DNA of 41,848 bases from an uncultured Rubrobacteraceae bacterium (GTDB taxonomy: Bacteria; Actinomycetota; Rubrobacteria; Rubrobacterales; Rubrobacteraceae): NCBI GenBank assembly GCA_902806095.1, contig CADCVF010000025.1, forward strand, positions 1 to 41,848, written 5' to 3'. Shown one piece after another: positions 25,617 to 35,187 of this stretch. The notes beneath the pieces were generated by a model, which made no database searches, was not told where the DNA came from, and saw only the letters and a list, made by a program, of their open reading frames with translations. The translations under genes and the position numbers were made by a program. The first letter of the stretch is position 1. Every line of letters starts with the position of its first letter.

Positions 25617-26395
25617 GTGTCGGATCGAGAGTTCTCTTACAAGAGGAAGCCATGCTCTGAGGCGAAGCGTGTGGCCTCGGCGCGGGAGTGGGCGCCTATC
25701 TTGTGGTACATCGAGCCGAGGTGTGCATTTACAGTGCGGGGGCCTTATGTAAAGCTCTCTTGCTATCTGGGCGTTGGTCATGCCTTGTGCAACGAGCCTC
25801 AAGACCTCGACCTCGCGGTCTGACTGCCTCCGCGTCCGCCGAAGCCTCGAGTTTTTTCGTCCGTACTGGCGGACCGTCTCGAGCAGCCGGTACCGCGTCC
25901 CGCCGTCCCTTGCGGATACGATCACCAGCGACGCGAGCAGGTCAAGTACCTCGCCCTCCCCGATCCCTTCTCCTGCCCCCACCGACTCGGCGGCACCGAG
26001 CGTGAAGCCCCCGGCAAACACGGAGAGCCTTCCGAGGTGGGTCTGCTCCTCTTCCGTCAGTAGCTCGTAACTCCAGTCCATGGTCGCCCTGAGCGTCCTC
26101 TGGCGTGCAAGCACCGACCTTACGCTCCCCGCGAGCAACCGGAACGAGTCGTCAAGTCGGGAGGAGATCTGCTCCGCAGAGAGCACCCTCACCCTCGCCG
26201 CCGCGAGCTCTATGGCCAGCGGTATCCCGTCGAGGCGGTAGCAGATCTGGGCTACCGCCAGCGCGTTTTCCTCGCCCAGTGAGAAGTCCTGCCTGACCGC
26301 CCGACCCCGCTCGACGAAGAGCCTGGACGCTTCGTAGCTCGGCAGGCCCTCGACGGCCGGCAGACGGTGCGGGTCTGGCTGGCCGCCCTGGGCGG
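25617..26395 (-). pseudogene. Remnant of an NB-ARC/LuxR-type transcriptional regulator
   Basis: Translation of the minus strand gives the end of an NB-ARC-like segment (LPSYEASRLFVERGRAV, ICYRLDGIPLAIELAAARVRVL), a winged segment (RTLRATMDWSYELLTEEEQ) and then a LuxR helix-turn-helix (REVEVLRLVAQGMTNAQIA). The nucleotide-binding N-terminus is missing. The TPR-like middle is deleted, since RYRLLETVRQYGR runs almost straight into the HTH. In the HTH a +1 shift in the C-run near 25745 moves the ending SPRTVNAHLGSMYHKIG to another frame. The open reading frame at 25581-26192 is therefore only part of a decayed gene. Confidence 0.75.
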
Positions 26396-26490
26396 CGTCT
26401 ACCTCTCGATGGGCCTCCTCTCCGCCTTTACGGAGAACATGACGGGAGGGCGCGGCTTTATCGCGCTGGCCGCGCTATCGCCCCCGCCGC
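26370..26490 (+). pseudogene. Fragment of a BMP-family ABC transporter permease
   Basis: About 37 codons read VRVWLAALGGVYLSMGLLSAF and then TENMTGGRGFIALAAL. This matches the helix pair near the C-terminus of nucleoside/sugar ABC permeases of the BMP class (usual form GGAYLSLG...NMTAGRGFIALAALIFG). The frame then runs into unrelated sequence (SPPPPSVSLTG). Both ends are missing, and the left end collides with the regulator remnant on the opposite strand. Confidence 0.6.
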
Positions 26491-26522
26491 CATCGGTAAG
26501 CCTTACCGGAAAGAGTAGTTGC

Positions 26523-26801
26523 CTAGAACCCGATCCTTCTGTCCTGTACTGGCTTCTCTTCAGGTTCCTTCTCGGACGTGTCTTCCCCGGCCGGCTCATC
26601 CAGATACTCGACGCCGCCCATGAGCATCTGTGGGCGCACCTCGAGACCGGCGGCGAGCTTGCGGATGGTGGAAGGATAGGCCCCCCTTCGCCCCGTCTCC
26701 AACTTGGAGATGGTGTCCCGAGCCACCCCACTCCTCTCGGCCAGCTCCTCCTGGCTCATCACAGCCCCCTGCCGAATGCGCCGCAAACGCGGAAGGTCCA
26801 T
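26523..26801 (-). CDS. XRE-family helix-turn-helix regulator
   Basis: This 92-residue protein has an XRE (Cro/CI-type) DNA-binding domain at residues about 3-60 (MSQEELAERSGVARDTISKLETGRRG) followed by a short acidic tail (EPAGEDTSEKEPEEKPVQD). The ATG at 26801 has GGAGG eight bases upstream; an earlier ATG would add 12 residues with no ribosome site. It is divergent from clpP with about 100 bases between them. Actinobacterial clp genes are often controlled by the XRE-type activator ClgR, so control of clpP is plausible, but this protein is shorter and I saw no ClgR box. Confidence 0.85.
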   Translation of the reverse strand: MDLPRLRRIRQGAVMSQEELAERSGVARDTISKLETGRRGAYPSTIRKLAAGLEVRPQMLMGGVEYLDEPAGEDTSEKEPEEKPVQDRRIGF

Positions 26802-26821
26802 GCTCCTTACCTCCAAAACAC

Positions 26822-26836
26822 TGCAAAAAACTTGCA
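26822..26836. promoter_or_regulatory. Candidate operator between the XRE regulator and clpP
   Basis: A perfect inverted repeat TGCAA-N5-TTGCA. Its right arm overlaps the -35 box of the clpP promoter, and the site lies 21 bases before the start of the divergent regulator gene. Confidence 0.5.
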
Positions 26837-26860
26837 CAAAACCTACGGCAATGTTACGCT
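26832..26860 (+). promoter_or_regulatory. Candidate clpP promoter
   Basis: TTGCAC, a 17-base spacer and TACGCT. The leader would be about 37 bases. The -35 box is shared with the inverted repeat at 26822-26836. Confidence 0.45.
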
Positions 26861-26903
26861 AGTTGGAGTATAGCGTGTTAGCGAAAGTAGAGGGAGTTTG
26901 GTG

Positions 26904-27530
26904 ATGAGTTCGGACCCTAGGCTAGTCGTTCCCTACGTTACGGAGCAGAGTCCGCGTGGAGAGCGGACGATGGACATCTACTCGCGGCTTTTGGCGGACA
27001 GGATCGTCTTCCTTGGCACGCCGGTCGACGACCAGGTGGCGAACGTGATCATGGCGCAGCTCCTTCACCTCGATGCCGAAGACCCTGAGCAGGACATCCA
27101 CCTGTATATAAACTCGCCCGGCGGTAGCGGCTCGGCGATGCTGGCGATGTATGACACCATGCGGTTCGTCAACGCCGACGTTGCGACGACCGCTCTAGGT
27201 ATGGCAGCGTCGGCGGGTGCCTTCCTGCTTGCGGCTGGTGCGAAGGGCAAGAGGAGCGCGCTACCCAACACGCGTATCCTGATACATCAGCCATCCATAC
27301 AGGGGCTCGGCGGGCAGGCTTCGGACGTGGAGATACACGCCAGGGAGATCATGAACCAGAAGCGGCGCGTAAACGAGATACTCTCCGAGCGTACCGGCCA
27401 GGACTACAAGAAGATAGAGCGCGACACCGACCGCGACTACATACTCAGTTCCGAGGCAGCCGTGGAGTACGGCGTCATCGACAGGGTCATAAGCCGTCCG
27501 GAAGAGCGCGTTATGGCGGCAGACAAGTAG
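26904..27530 (+). CDS. clpP: ATP-dependent Clp protease proteolytic subunit ClpP
   Basis: This 208-residue ClpP has the complete serine-protease triad: S103 in [10 protein letters not shown]128 in RILIHQPS, and the aspartate of ERDTDRD at about 178. The oligomerisation segment [20 protein letters not shown] is typical. ClpP forms a tetradecameric chamber that degrades proteins delivered by ClpX or ClpC. ATG at 26904 has AGGGAG seven bases upstream; GTG or TTG codons directly before it are less likely starts. It stands alone, without clpX or a second clpP next to it, and is divergent from an XRE regulator. Confidence 0.95.
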   Translation: MSSDPRLVVPYVTEQSPRGERTMDIYSRLLADRIVFLGTPVDDQVANVIMAQLLHLDAEDPEQDIHLYINSPGGSGSAMLAMYDTMRFVNADVATTALGMAASAGAFLLAAGAKGKRSALPNTRILIHQPSIQGLGGQASDVEIHAREIMNQKRRVNEILSERTGQDYKKIERDTDRDYILSSEAAVEYGVIDRVISRPEERVMAADK

Positions 27531-27695
27531 GGGAGTACGGGACGAGGAGCCCCTGGTCTTCGACCTGACCCCGAAAGGCCCGGATGGACTTACTGATCCT
27601 GGGCGGCACCTCGTCGGGCCGGCTGCGGGCCTTCTAGCCCGGCGGGAGCATGAGTTACTCTCGGCCTGGCGCGGTGCCACCCTGTAGAATGCGGG
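27531..27695. other. Structured intergenic segment with a T-box-like motif
   Basis: The region downstream of clpP can fold extensively. On the minus strand 27683-27670 reads AGGGTGGCACCGCG, a full match to the T-box antiterminator consensus. Its arm pairs with 27601-27610 (GGGCGGCACC with GGTGCCACCC, one mismatch). A second hairpin pairs GCCCGGAT with ATCCTGGGC. No minus-strand gene follows and no T-box stem I was recognised, so function is uncertain. Confidence 0.4.
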
Positions 27696-27707
27696 TTGCG
27701 AGATGAG

Positions 27708-28115
27708 ATGAACCTCACGCACGAGTACATGCATCACAGGACGGGCTACAGGCTCGGTGCCGGATGCTGCTGGATCAGGATCTACAAAGGCGCCGAGTGC
27801 GACGCTCCCGTTGTCGTATGCGAAGAACTCCCCAGGGTCGGAGGCGTCGCTACCGAAGAGGTGTCAGGATATCTGGCCGCCGAGGTGGTCAGGGAGCACT
27901 TCTCTGGTGGTCTGCCCGATCTGCCCCGTCCACTGCTCTGGGTCGAACACCGCCCGGCCCGCAGGCGCGGCCCAGGCAAGTACTTCCTGCACACCTTCCC
28001 TTCTTACCGTCCCAAAACCGTGGGCGCGGGCTTCGTGCGGCGCGTCACCCTAGGGGCTTCGCATCGCGAGCCCCTGGACCCGGCAGAGGTGGCCATCCTC
28101 ATACGCGAGGTCTAG
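27708..28115 (+). CDS. Hypothetical protein
   Basis: I do not recognise this 135-residue protein. It begins MNLTHEYMHHRTGYRLGAGC and contains a conserved-looking CCWIRIYKGAECDAPVVVCEE segment, an acidic helix (EVSGYLAAEVVREHF) and an arginine-rich middle (WVEHRPARRRGPGKYFL). Cysteines are clustered near residues 20-37. There is no membrane or signal segment. ATG 27708 is used here; a TTG at 27696 lies just after a TAGAAT hexamer and could be a leaderless start four codons earlier. Confidence 0.6.
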   Translation: MNLTHEYMHHRTGYRLGAGCCWIRIYKGAECDAPVVVCEELPRVGGVATEEVSGYLAAEVVREHFSGGLPDLPRPLLWVEHRPARRRGPGKYFLHTFPSYRPKTVGAGFVRRVTLGASHREPLDPAEVAILIREV

Positions 28116-28171
28116 AGCGACGAGAAGAGAAATTGACCTACCGCGAATTGCACATTAGGCTGTATGCGAAA

Positions 28172-28207
28172 GTGAGGCGCTGAAATGCTGACTAGCTGAC
28201 AAGCTGC
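28172..28207 (-). repeat. Short intergenic repeat, locus F
   Basis: GCGCTGAAATGCTGACTAGC followed by TGACAAGC, in the orientation opposite to the flanking plus-strand genes. It is a minimal copy without a GC hairpin. Confidence 0.65.
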
Positions 28208-28220
28208 TCTTGGAGACGAG

Positions 28221-28412
28221 TTGGGCGAAGAGAAGGGCACGACCGAGTACGCCATAAAGCAGGTCGGAGACCGCTACTATCCCGTCATCATCGACAGGGA
28301 GGCAGGCGGTCACTTCGAGATAAACAACCCTCTGACCGGCGGCATCCTGAGCTACAACAACCCCGAAGCCGCGGAGAAATACGTACAGCGCGCCCGCACG
28401 AAACAAACGTAG
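28221..28412 (+). CDS. Hypothetical 63-residue protein
   Basis: A small soluble protein (TTEYAIKQVGDRYYPVIIDR, then a NPLTGGILSYNNPEAAEKYV stretch) of unknown family, with the look of a single beta-beta-alpha unit. The TTG start is supported by GGAG about six bases upstream. No membrane or signal segment. It follows a short repeat copy and precedes a 187-base gap. Confidence 0.6.
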   Translation: MGEEKGTTEYAIKQVGDRYYPVIIDREAGGHFEINNPLTGGILSYNNPEAAEKYVQRARTKQT

Positions 28413-28599
28413 GGGCAATTCTCCAACCTCCCCAGCGCGAACCGCCTCTTACGAACCGTCCCCTACATCTCGTGCCGACCCACGCACTCCCTACCATGGT
28501 TTGTCCCGGAGCAGGAAGATGTTGATGTACCTCGAGAACCTGTTTAACATTCCATAACATCTACTACCGGCGACAGTGCGTGAAAGGGGAGCGCGTACA

Positions 28600-30198
28600 G
28601 TGTCAGGATCGAGGACGAGCGAGAAGAAACCGGTGCGCGCCTACCGCCGCGGGAAGACCTCTGGGGCAGAGGCCGTTGGCCGACGGCCTCTGCCTCCTTT
28701 GTCGGAGAACAGGGTGCTCCTTGCCCTGCTGGCGATCATGCTCCTCGGTGCGGTGCTGCGGTTCTACGGCCTGGGCTTCCAGTCGTTCTGGGGCGAGGAG
28801 CTGGCGGGCTGGGACTTCAGTACCAAGGAGACGATCTCTCAGGTCATCGGGAGCGTGCGAAGTGAAATCAATCCTCCCCTTTACTTCCTGATCCTCCGCT
28901 TCGCGCAGTGGATCTTCGGCGATTCGGAATGGGCTTTGAGGCTCCCTTCTGCCTTTGCGGGGTGGCTGTGCATACCGGCGATCTACCTCCTCGGCAAGAG
29001 GATCTACTCGGAGCGTGAAGGGCTCATAGCGGCGCTCTTCCTCGCGGTGCTCTGGGCCCCTATCTACTACAGTCAGGAGGCCCGCTCTTACTCGATGCTG
29101 ATCCTGTTCTCCATCCTCACCACCTACTTCTGGTGGGGCGTTATGCTCGGCCTGCGCTACCGTCGGGAACTGCCGGCGAGAGAGGCTGCCCTGTACGTCA
29201 TCTGCGCTGTGCTCTGCGCTTACCTGCACTATTTCGGGCTGCTCCTGGTCGTGTTGCAAGGCGCCGCACTGGCGGCGCTCGCTCGCGGCACGCTGCGAAA
29301 TGTGATGCTCCTTTACGTTCCTGTGATCCTCGCCTACCTGCCCTGGCTGCCGAGCATGGTGCACCAGTCTCGTTCAGGCACACAGGGTGGGGAGCCGACG
29401 CTCCAGGTCCTGCCCGATTACTTCCAGTTCCTCTTCGGCCGCTCGGGGTTGCTCTCGCTCGCCGCGTGGACGCTGCTCTGCTTCCTACTTATCCGGGGCT
29501 GGGACGATCTGCGGTCCCGCAGGAAGGGACGCGGAATTCCACCGGGCTTGCTGGTCGCAGCGTGGGCCATTGGACCGTTCATCGTAGCCTACTTGGCGTC
29601 GCGGTCTATGCTCACGGACGAGAACCTGATGGTCTCGCTATCCGCCGTCTACCTCCTGCTGGCACGCTCCGTAACCCGCACGTTCTCGGGCAGGGCGGCG
29701 GCCATATTCCAGGGAACCGTGGCCGTGGGACTGGCCGCCGTTGGCCTGGCGTACCTGCTCTTCTCGATGGACTACTACACCACCCCGGCCAAGGAACAGA
29801 TCCGCGAGGCCGCCCTCTACGTCACAGGCCACGAAGACAAGGACACCCTGGTAGTCCGCTGCGACACTGGCGACAGGCTCGACTTCTACCTGAAGACCAG
29901 CGAGACTGTGGAGCGTAAAGACGTGGAAGCCTGCGAGGCCGGGGACTTCCCGAAGATAGAAAACAGGGTGAAAGAGGGCGACTACGGAGAGGTTTTCCAC
30001 TTTATCTCCGGCAAAGATTCAGACCCGCAGATGGTCTCGATGTTCCAGAGGAACTTCCAGCCGGTCGACTACGAGCGGTTCGACGGCGCCTCTGTGGTCG
30101 TCTATAAGGTGAGGCCGTCCGTACCCGAAGGCCTCCCGCAAACCAAGCCTCCCGACGTGCCGCAACCCGAGCCTCCCAATAGTCTCCCGAGGCAATAG
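28600..30198 (+). CDS. GT39/PMT-like membrane glycosyltransferase
   Basis: The 532-residue protein has a polar N-terminus, about 11-13 membrane helices and a C-terminal extracytoplasmic domain ending in a proline-rich tail (PPDVPQPEPPNSLPRQ). The first outer loop FQSFWGEELAGWDF takes the place of the catalytic acidic motif of GT39/ArnT-type enzymes, and EINPPLYFLILRF and YYSQEARSYSML are family motifs. Such enzymes use polyprenyl-linked sugars to modify envelope lipids, polymers or proteins; the substrate is unknown. GTG 28600 has AAGGGGAG upstream, while a GTG eight codons earlier lacks one. A 12-codon frame just upstream could be a leader peptide. Confidence 0.82.
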   Translation: MSGSRTSEKKPVRAYRRGKTSGAEAVGRRPLPPLSENRVLLALLAIMLLGAVLRFYGLGFQSFWGEELAGWDFSTKETISQVIGSVRSEINPPLYFLILRFAQWIFGDSEWALRLPSAFAGWLCIPAIYLLGKRIYSEREGLIAALFLAVLWAPIYYSQEARSYSMLILFSILTTYFWWGVMLGLRYRRELPAREAALYVICAVLCAYLHYFGLLLVVLQGAALAALARGTLRNVMLLYVPVILAYLPWLPSMVHQSRSGTQGGEPTLQVLPDYFQFLFGRSGLLSLAAWTLLCFLLIRGWDDLRSRRKGRGIPPGLLVAAWAIGPFIVAYLASRSMLTDENLMVSLSAVYLLLARSVTRTFSGRAAAIFQGTVAVGLAAVGLAYLLFSMDYYTTPAKEQIREAALYVTGHEDKDTLVVRCDTGDRLDFYLKTSETVERKDVEACEAGDFPKIENRVKEGDYGEVFHFISGKDSDPQMVSMFQRNFQPVDYERFDGASVVVYKVRPSVPEGLPQTKPPDVPQPEPPNSLPRQ

Positions 30199-30261
30199 TT
30201 ATCCCGGCCTACGTATAGACTGGGTTACCCACCGTTGGCCTGACCGGGCCGAGAGGGGATC

Positions 30262-31182
30262 ATGGATCGTAGAGTGAGATCTAGCGTAGCTGGCCCGAAG
30301 GGCATCCTGGCGGCCGTCCTCACCCCGATGGACGAGGATCTGAAGCCCAACCATCATGCCTTCGCCGCCCACTGCCACAGGCTGCTCGCGGCGGGATGCC
30401 ACGGACTTTCGGTCTTCGGCACTACGGGTGAGGCAAACTCCCTCTCCGTGAACGAGCGGCTCGCGGCCCTCGAAGGACTGGTCGACAACGGTGTGCCCGT
30501 AGAGACGTTGCTTCCAGGAACCGGGTCCTGCGCCCTTACAGATACAGTACGCCTGAGCCGCGCGGCGCTCGGGGCCGCGGGTGTGCTCGTGCTGCCGCCG
30601 TTCTATTACAAGGGCGTCGGGGATGATGGTCTGTTCCGCTTCTTCGCCGAGGTCGTCGAGCGCGTCGGCGACGACCGTCTGCGCCTTTACCTCTACCACA
30701 TCCCACAGATGACAGGCATCGACCTCGGGCTGCCCCTGATCTCACGCCTCGTCGACGCCTATCCCGGAGTCGTAGTCGGTACGAAGGACAGCTCCGGCGA
30801 CAGGGAGCGCATCATGACCCTATGCCGGGAGTTCCCGGACTTCTCCGTCCTCGCCGGCACGGAGACTCTCCTGCTCGATACGCTGCGTGGCGGCGGCGAA
30901 GGCTGCATCTCCGCCACCGTCAACGTCACCTCCCGTCTGGCCCGCCGCGTCCACGACGCGCACGCCTCGGGCAAAGACGACGAGGCGGAAGCCCTGCAAG
31001 AGCGATTGACGCAGGTACGCATGTCCATCGAAGCGTATCCTGTAATACCGGCACTCAAGCAGCTTATGACCAGACTGACCGGCGACGAGGAATGGCGCAA
31101 CATCCGACCGCCACTCTCCGGACTGGACGAAAGACGCACGAAGGATCTCCTCACCAACGTGCCCCTAGCCGAACTGCTCTAA
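30262..31182 (+). CDS. DapA/N-acetylneuraminate lyase-family aldolase
   Basis: This 306-residue class I aldolase of the dihydrodipicolinate-synthase family has the Schiff-base lysine K175 (VVGTKDSSGD), the catalytic tyrosine Y145 (LYLYHIPQMTG) and the substrate loop FGTTGEANSLS. The third helix TVRLSRAALGAAGVLVLPPFYYKG is typical. Members include lysine biosynthetic DapA, but also lyases for sialic, keto-deoxy or hydroxy acids; the neighbourhood has no lysine genes, so a catabolic or other aldolase role is as likely. ATG follows AGAGGGGATC. It converges with ligA. Confidence 0.85.
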   Translation: MDRRVRSSVAGPKGILAAVLTPMDEDLKPNHHAFAAHCHRLLAAGCHGLSVFGTTGEANSLSVNERLAALEGLVDNGVPVETLLPGTGSCALTDTVRLSRAALGAAGVLVLPPFYYKGVGDDGLFRFFAEVVERVGDDRLRLYLYHIPQMTGIDLGLPLISRLVDAYPGVVVGTKDSSGDRERIMTLCREFPDFSVLAGTETLLLDTLRGGGEGCISATVNVTSRLARRVHDAHASGKDDEAEALQERLTQVRMSIEAYPVIPALKQLMTRLTGDEEWRNIRPPLSGLDERRTKDLLTNVPLAELL

Positions 31183-31254
31183 GGCGTCGTGCATGAATCT
31201 CAAAACCTCATGCGCGCATGAGCCCTGACCGGCCAACCGTCGGCGCGTCCACCA

Positions 31255-31272
31255 AGCTGAAGTGCTGACCCG
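31255..31272 (-). repeat. Short intergenic repeat, locus G
   Basis: The minus strand reads GGGTCAGCACTTCAGC directly after the ligA stop codon, a single minimal copy. Confidence 0.65.
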
Positions 31273-33375
<2,103 letters not shown>

Positions 33376-33478
33376 TTATCTGTCAGCCAGTCGGCTTTTT
33401 GGTTCCACCTTGGTTCAAAGAGATCCGCAAAGGTACCGGCCTACCGCGAACCGTGTATTCGGCTAAGGGCGAGAACAA

Positions 33479-33541
33479 CAAGCTGAAGTGCTGACCAGCC
33501 GCCTTCAGGCGGCGTGCTGAAATGCTTTCTAGCTGAAGTGC
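33479..33541. repeat. Modular palindromic intergenic repeat, locus H
   Basis: AAGCTGAAGTGCTGACCAGC, a GCCGCCTTCAGGCGGC hairpin, then GTGCTGAAATGC and AGCTGAAGTGCT. The last word overlaps the final codons of the PRC-barrel gene. Confidence 0.8.
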
Positions 33542-33825
33542 TCCCGGACGGCTTCGTCGAAAGCTCCCGAAGGCTCCTCCATCTTTGGTGCTGACTCCAG
33601 GGTCGACGAGTCGTAGGGGACCGAGGCGTTTTGCTTTTCGGCGTCTACCTCTATCCGCTCGGCCGGGATGGGACGTCCCCTGACGACCACGTACTTGAGC
33701 ACGTCGCTCGGTGCGTCGTAGACCGTGTCTTCGATCTCTCCGACCTCCTCCCCCGAGGCGTCCAGGACCAGGTAGCCCTCCATCTTCGTGTATGGATTAT
33801 CCGAGCGGTGGTTCACTTCCTCCAT
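33529..33825 (-). CDS. PRC-barrel domain protein
   Basis: A 98-residue protein with one PRC-barrel domain (MEGYLVLDASGEEVGEIEDTVYDAPSD, then VLKYVVVRG) followed by a polar acidic tail. PRC barrels occur in RimM and photosynthetic reaction-centre H subunits and often bind RNA or proteins; the role here is unknown. ATG 33825 has GGAGG seven bases upstream, while a longer frame would read through a promoter region. The last residues EHFS are encoded by the first bases of the intergenic repeat. It is divergent from the GGDEF-like gene. Confidence 0.8.
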   Translation of the reverse strand: MEEVNHRSDNPYTKMEGYLVLDASGEEVGEIEDTVYDAPSDVLKYVVVRGRPIPAERIEVDAEKQNASVPYDSSTLESAPKMEEPSGAFDEAVREHFS

Positions 33826-33862
33826 GATTCGTCCTCCGGTGGCAGGCATAAGCGCATGTGCG

Positions 33863-33868
33863 TATGAT
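33863..33868 (+). promoter_or_regulatory. -10 box for a leaderless GGDEF-like transcript
   Basis: TATGAT, eight bases before the GTG start at 33877. Confidence 0.35.
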
Positions 33869-33876
33869 ACTTCGCC

Positions 33877-34863
33877 GTGGGCGGCAGAACAGACCAAGGT
33901 CGAAACGCCCGGAGCCTGAAGGCTTTCTCGTTCCTGCTGTTGGCTATTATGGTTGCCTCGCTACTGCTCGTGCACACGACCTCGTACGAGCCTGCGGTCT
34001 CCTACATTCTGCTCTATCTCGTCTCCTCCGTAGGCATTATCACGGCTACGGCCGTGGTCCCGTTGCTGCCGAACGAACACTTCACCACCGGTTTCTGCGG
34101 CTCGATCTACGCCCTGTACGCGGCCATCGTCGCCATGATGGTCTTCTTCTCGGGCGGGATATCGAGCGAGCTTTACGTTTTGTTATTCCCGCTGCTTCTT
34201 GCCTCGGCGCTGCACGGCTCGTGGCGGGTGGTGCTCGCGGTCCTAGTCGCCGTCCTTTTCTGCTACGGCCTGGCGATGCTGCCTGGTCTCCTCGAGGAAG
34301 GGACAGGGCAGGAGATAGCCTCCCTTGTCTTCTACAGGCTCACCGCTGTTGGCCTGACCGGCCTGTTCTTGATCTACGTAGCAAGGAGCGTGCTCCCTGC
34401 CGCGCTTGCCGAGGACTACGCGACTGACGCGGACCACTCATTGCTGCTCGAGCGGATCCAGGAGGAGCTCACGGCGCGCAGGGGGGTACCTGTCGCCGTA
34501 GTACTCGTCGACCCTGGAGGGGATATGGAGACCATGGATCTCCTTCTGAAGAGGGTGTACTCGCGCATCGGGGAACCTGTATTGCTCGGAGAAGGCAACC
34601 TCTTCGGGGTGGTCGTGAGCGGGGTAGACGATGGGGGGGTAGAGAGCGCGGCGCGGCGCGCCCTGGCCGCCGCGAGCTCGCTCGGTGCGAGGGATACCAG
34701 GGCGGGGGCGGCCGTCTACCCGCGCGACGCCCGTTCCGCGGAAGACCTCCTTATCGCCGCCGGGCGGGCGCTCGAGGCCGCTTTTGAGGTCGAGTCATCA
34801 AGCGTCATAGTCCTCGCCGGCAGAGGCGCTAGCCGGAGCGGCTTGTCAGCACGCTCCGGCTAG
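33877..34863 (+). CDS. Membrane protein with degenerate GGDEF-like domain
   Basis: This 328-residue protein has five to six membrane helices (residues about 16-180) and a C-terminal domain with the outline of a diguanylate cyclase: VAVVLVDPGGDMETMDLLLKR, then GEPVLLGEGNLFGVVVSG, and RAGAAVYPRDARSAEDLLIAAGRALE. The GG(D/E)EF signature is replaced by LGEGNLF, so catalysis is unlikely; it may bind a nucleotide or act as a signalling scaffold. The C-terminal 12 residues (ASRSGLSARSG) are encoded by an intergenic repeat that also supplies the stop codon. GTG follows a TATGAT hexamer and lacks a ribosome site. Confidence 0.75.
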   Translation: MGGRTDQGRNARSLKAFSFLLLAIMVASLLLVHTTSYEPAVSYILLYLVSSVGIITATAVVPLLPNEHFTTGFCGSIYALYAAIVAMMVFFSGGISSELYVLLFPLLLASALHGSWRVVLAVLVAVLFCYGLAMLPGLLEEGTGQEIASLVFYRLTAVGLTGLFLIYVARSVLPAALAEDYATDADHSLLLERIQEELTARRGVPVAVVLVDPGGDMETMDLLLKRVYSRIGEPVLLGEGNLFGVVVSGVDDGGVESAARRALAAASSLGARDTRAGAAVYPRDARSAEDLLIAAGRALEAAFEVESSSVIVLAGRGASRSGLSARSG

Positions 34864-35103
34864 CGCCAGCGCGCTTCGGCCTGCGGCCTTCGCTGGTCAG
34901 CATTTCAGCACGCTCCAGCCTTCGGCTTCCGCTTGTCAGCATTTCAGCAAGTCGTCCCGGAGCACCGCACCGGGCGTCGGACCCGACCACCGCCGGAAAC
35001 GGTTCCTCACGCGCCGCGAAGGGAGGCCGGAGCGGGAAAAGCTGACCAGCGAAGGCCGCAGGCCGAAGCGTGCTGACAAGCCTGCGAAGCAGGCGTGCTG
35101 AAA
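34838..35103. repeat. Modular palindromic intergenic repeat, locus I
   Basis: The longest copy. It runs from the end of the GGDEF-like gene almost to the pspA promoter. A 29-base segment (34872-34900, beginning GCTTCGGCCTGCGGCC) is repeated exactly inverted at 35041-35069, about 140 bases apart, enclosing GTCAGCATTTCAGCACGC-type words and a unique GC-rich stretch (34950-35040). The right end contains the same GCCTGCTTCGCAGGC hairpin as loci A and J. The 324 bases between genes here hold no other gene. Confidence 0.85.
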
Positions 35104-35120
35104 CCCCCGCCGGGGGTTTC
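35100..35120 (+). terminator. Perfect hairpin upstream of the pspA operon
   Basis: GAAACCCCC pairs with GGGGGTTTC around a 3-base loop. It closes the repeat block and ends 12 bases before the TATAAT of the pspA promoter. Confidence 0.55.
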
Positions 35121-35132
35121 ACGTACCGATGA

Positions 35133-35138
35133 TATAAT
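35133..35138 (+). promoter_or_regulatory. -10 box of the pspA/J-domain operon
   Basis: A perfect TATAAT, 49 bases before the pspA ATG. No -35 match is visible, because the terminator hairpin occupies that position; activator or alternative-sigma control is possible. Confidence 0.45.
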
Positions 35139-35187
35139 CCACGACGTAGTTTACAGGCGTGACGACTGCCGGGGGTGGGCGGCGCAG

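Noticed and set aside
26820-26890. A ClgR box upstream of clpP
   Set aside because: CGCT and AGCG words are present near 26857-26875, but their spacing does not fit the remembered consensus.
27540-27690. A tRNA-Sec (selC) or other tRNA gene after clpP
   Set aside because: No T-arm, anticodon arm or CCA-type 3' end could be fitted on either strand, despite the strong folding.
35095-35187. A longer PspA-like protein starting at GTG 35095
   Set aside because: It would translate the terminator hairpin and the promoter, and would bury the amphipathic helix that belongs at the N-terminus.
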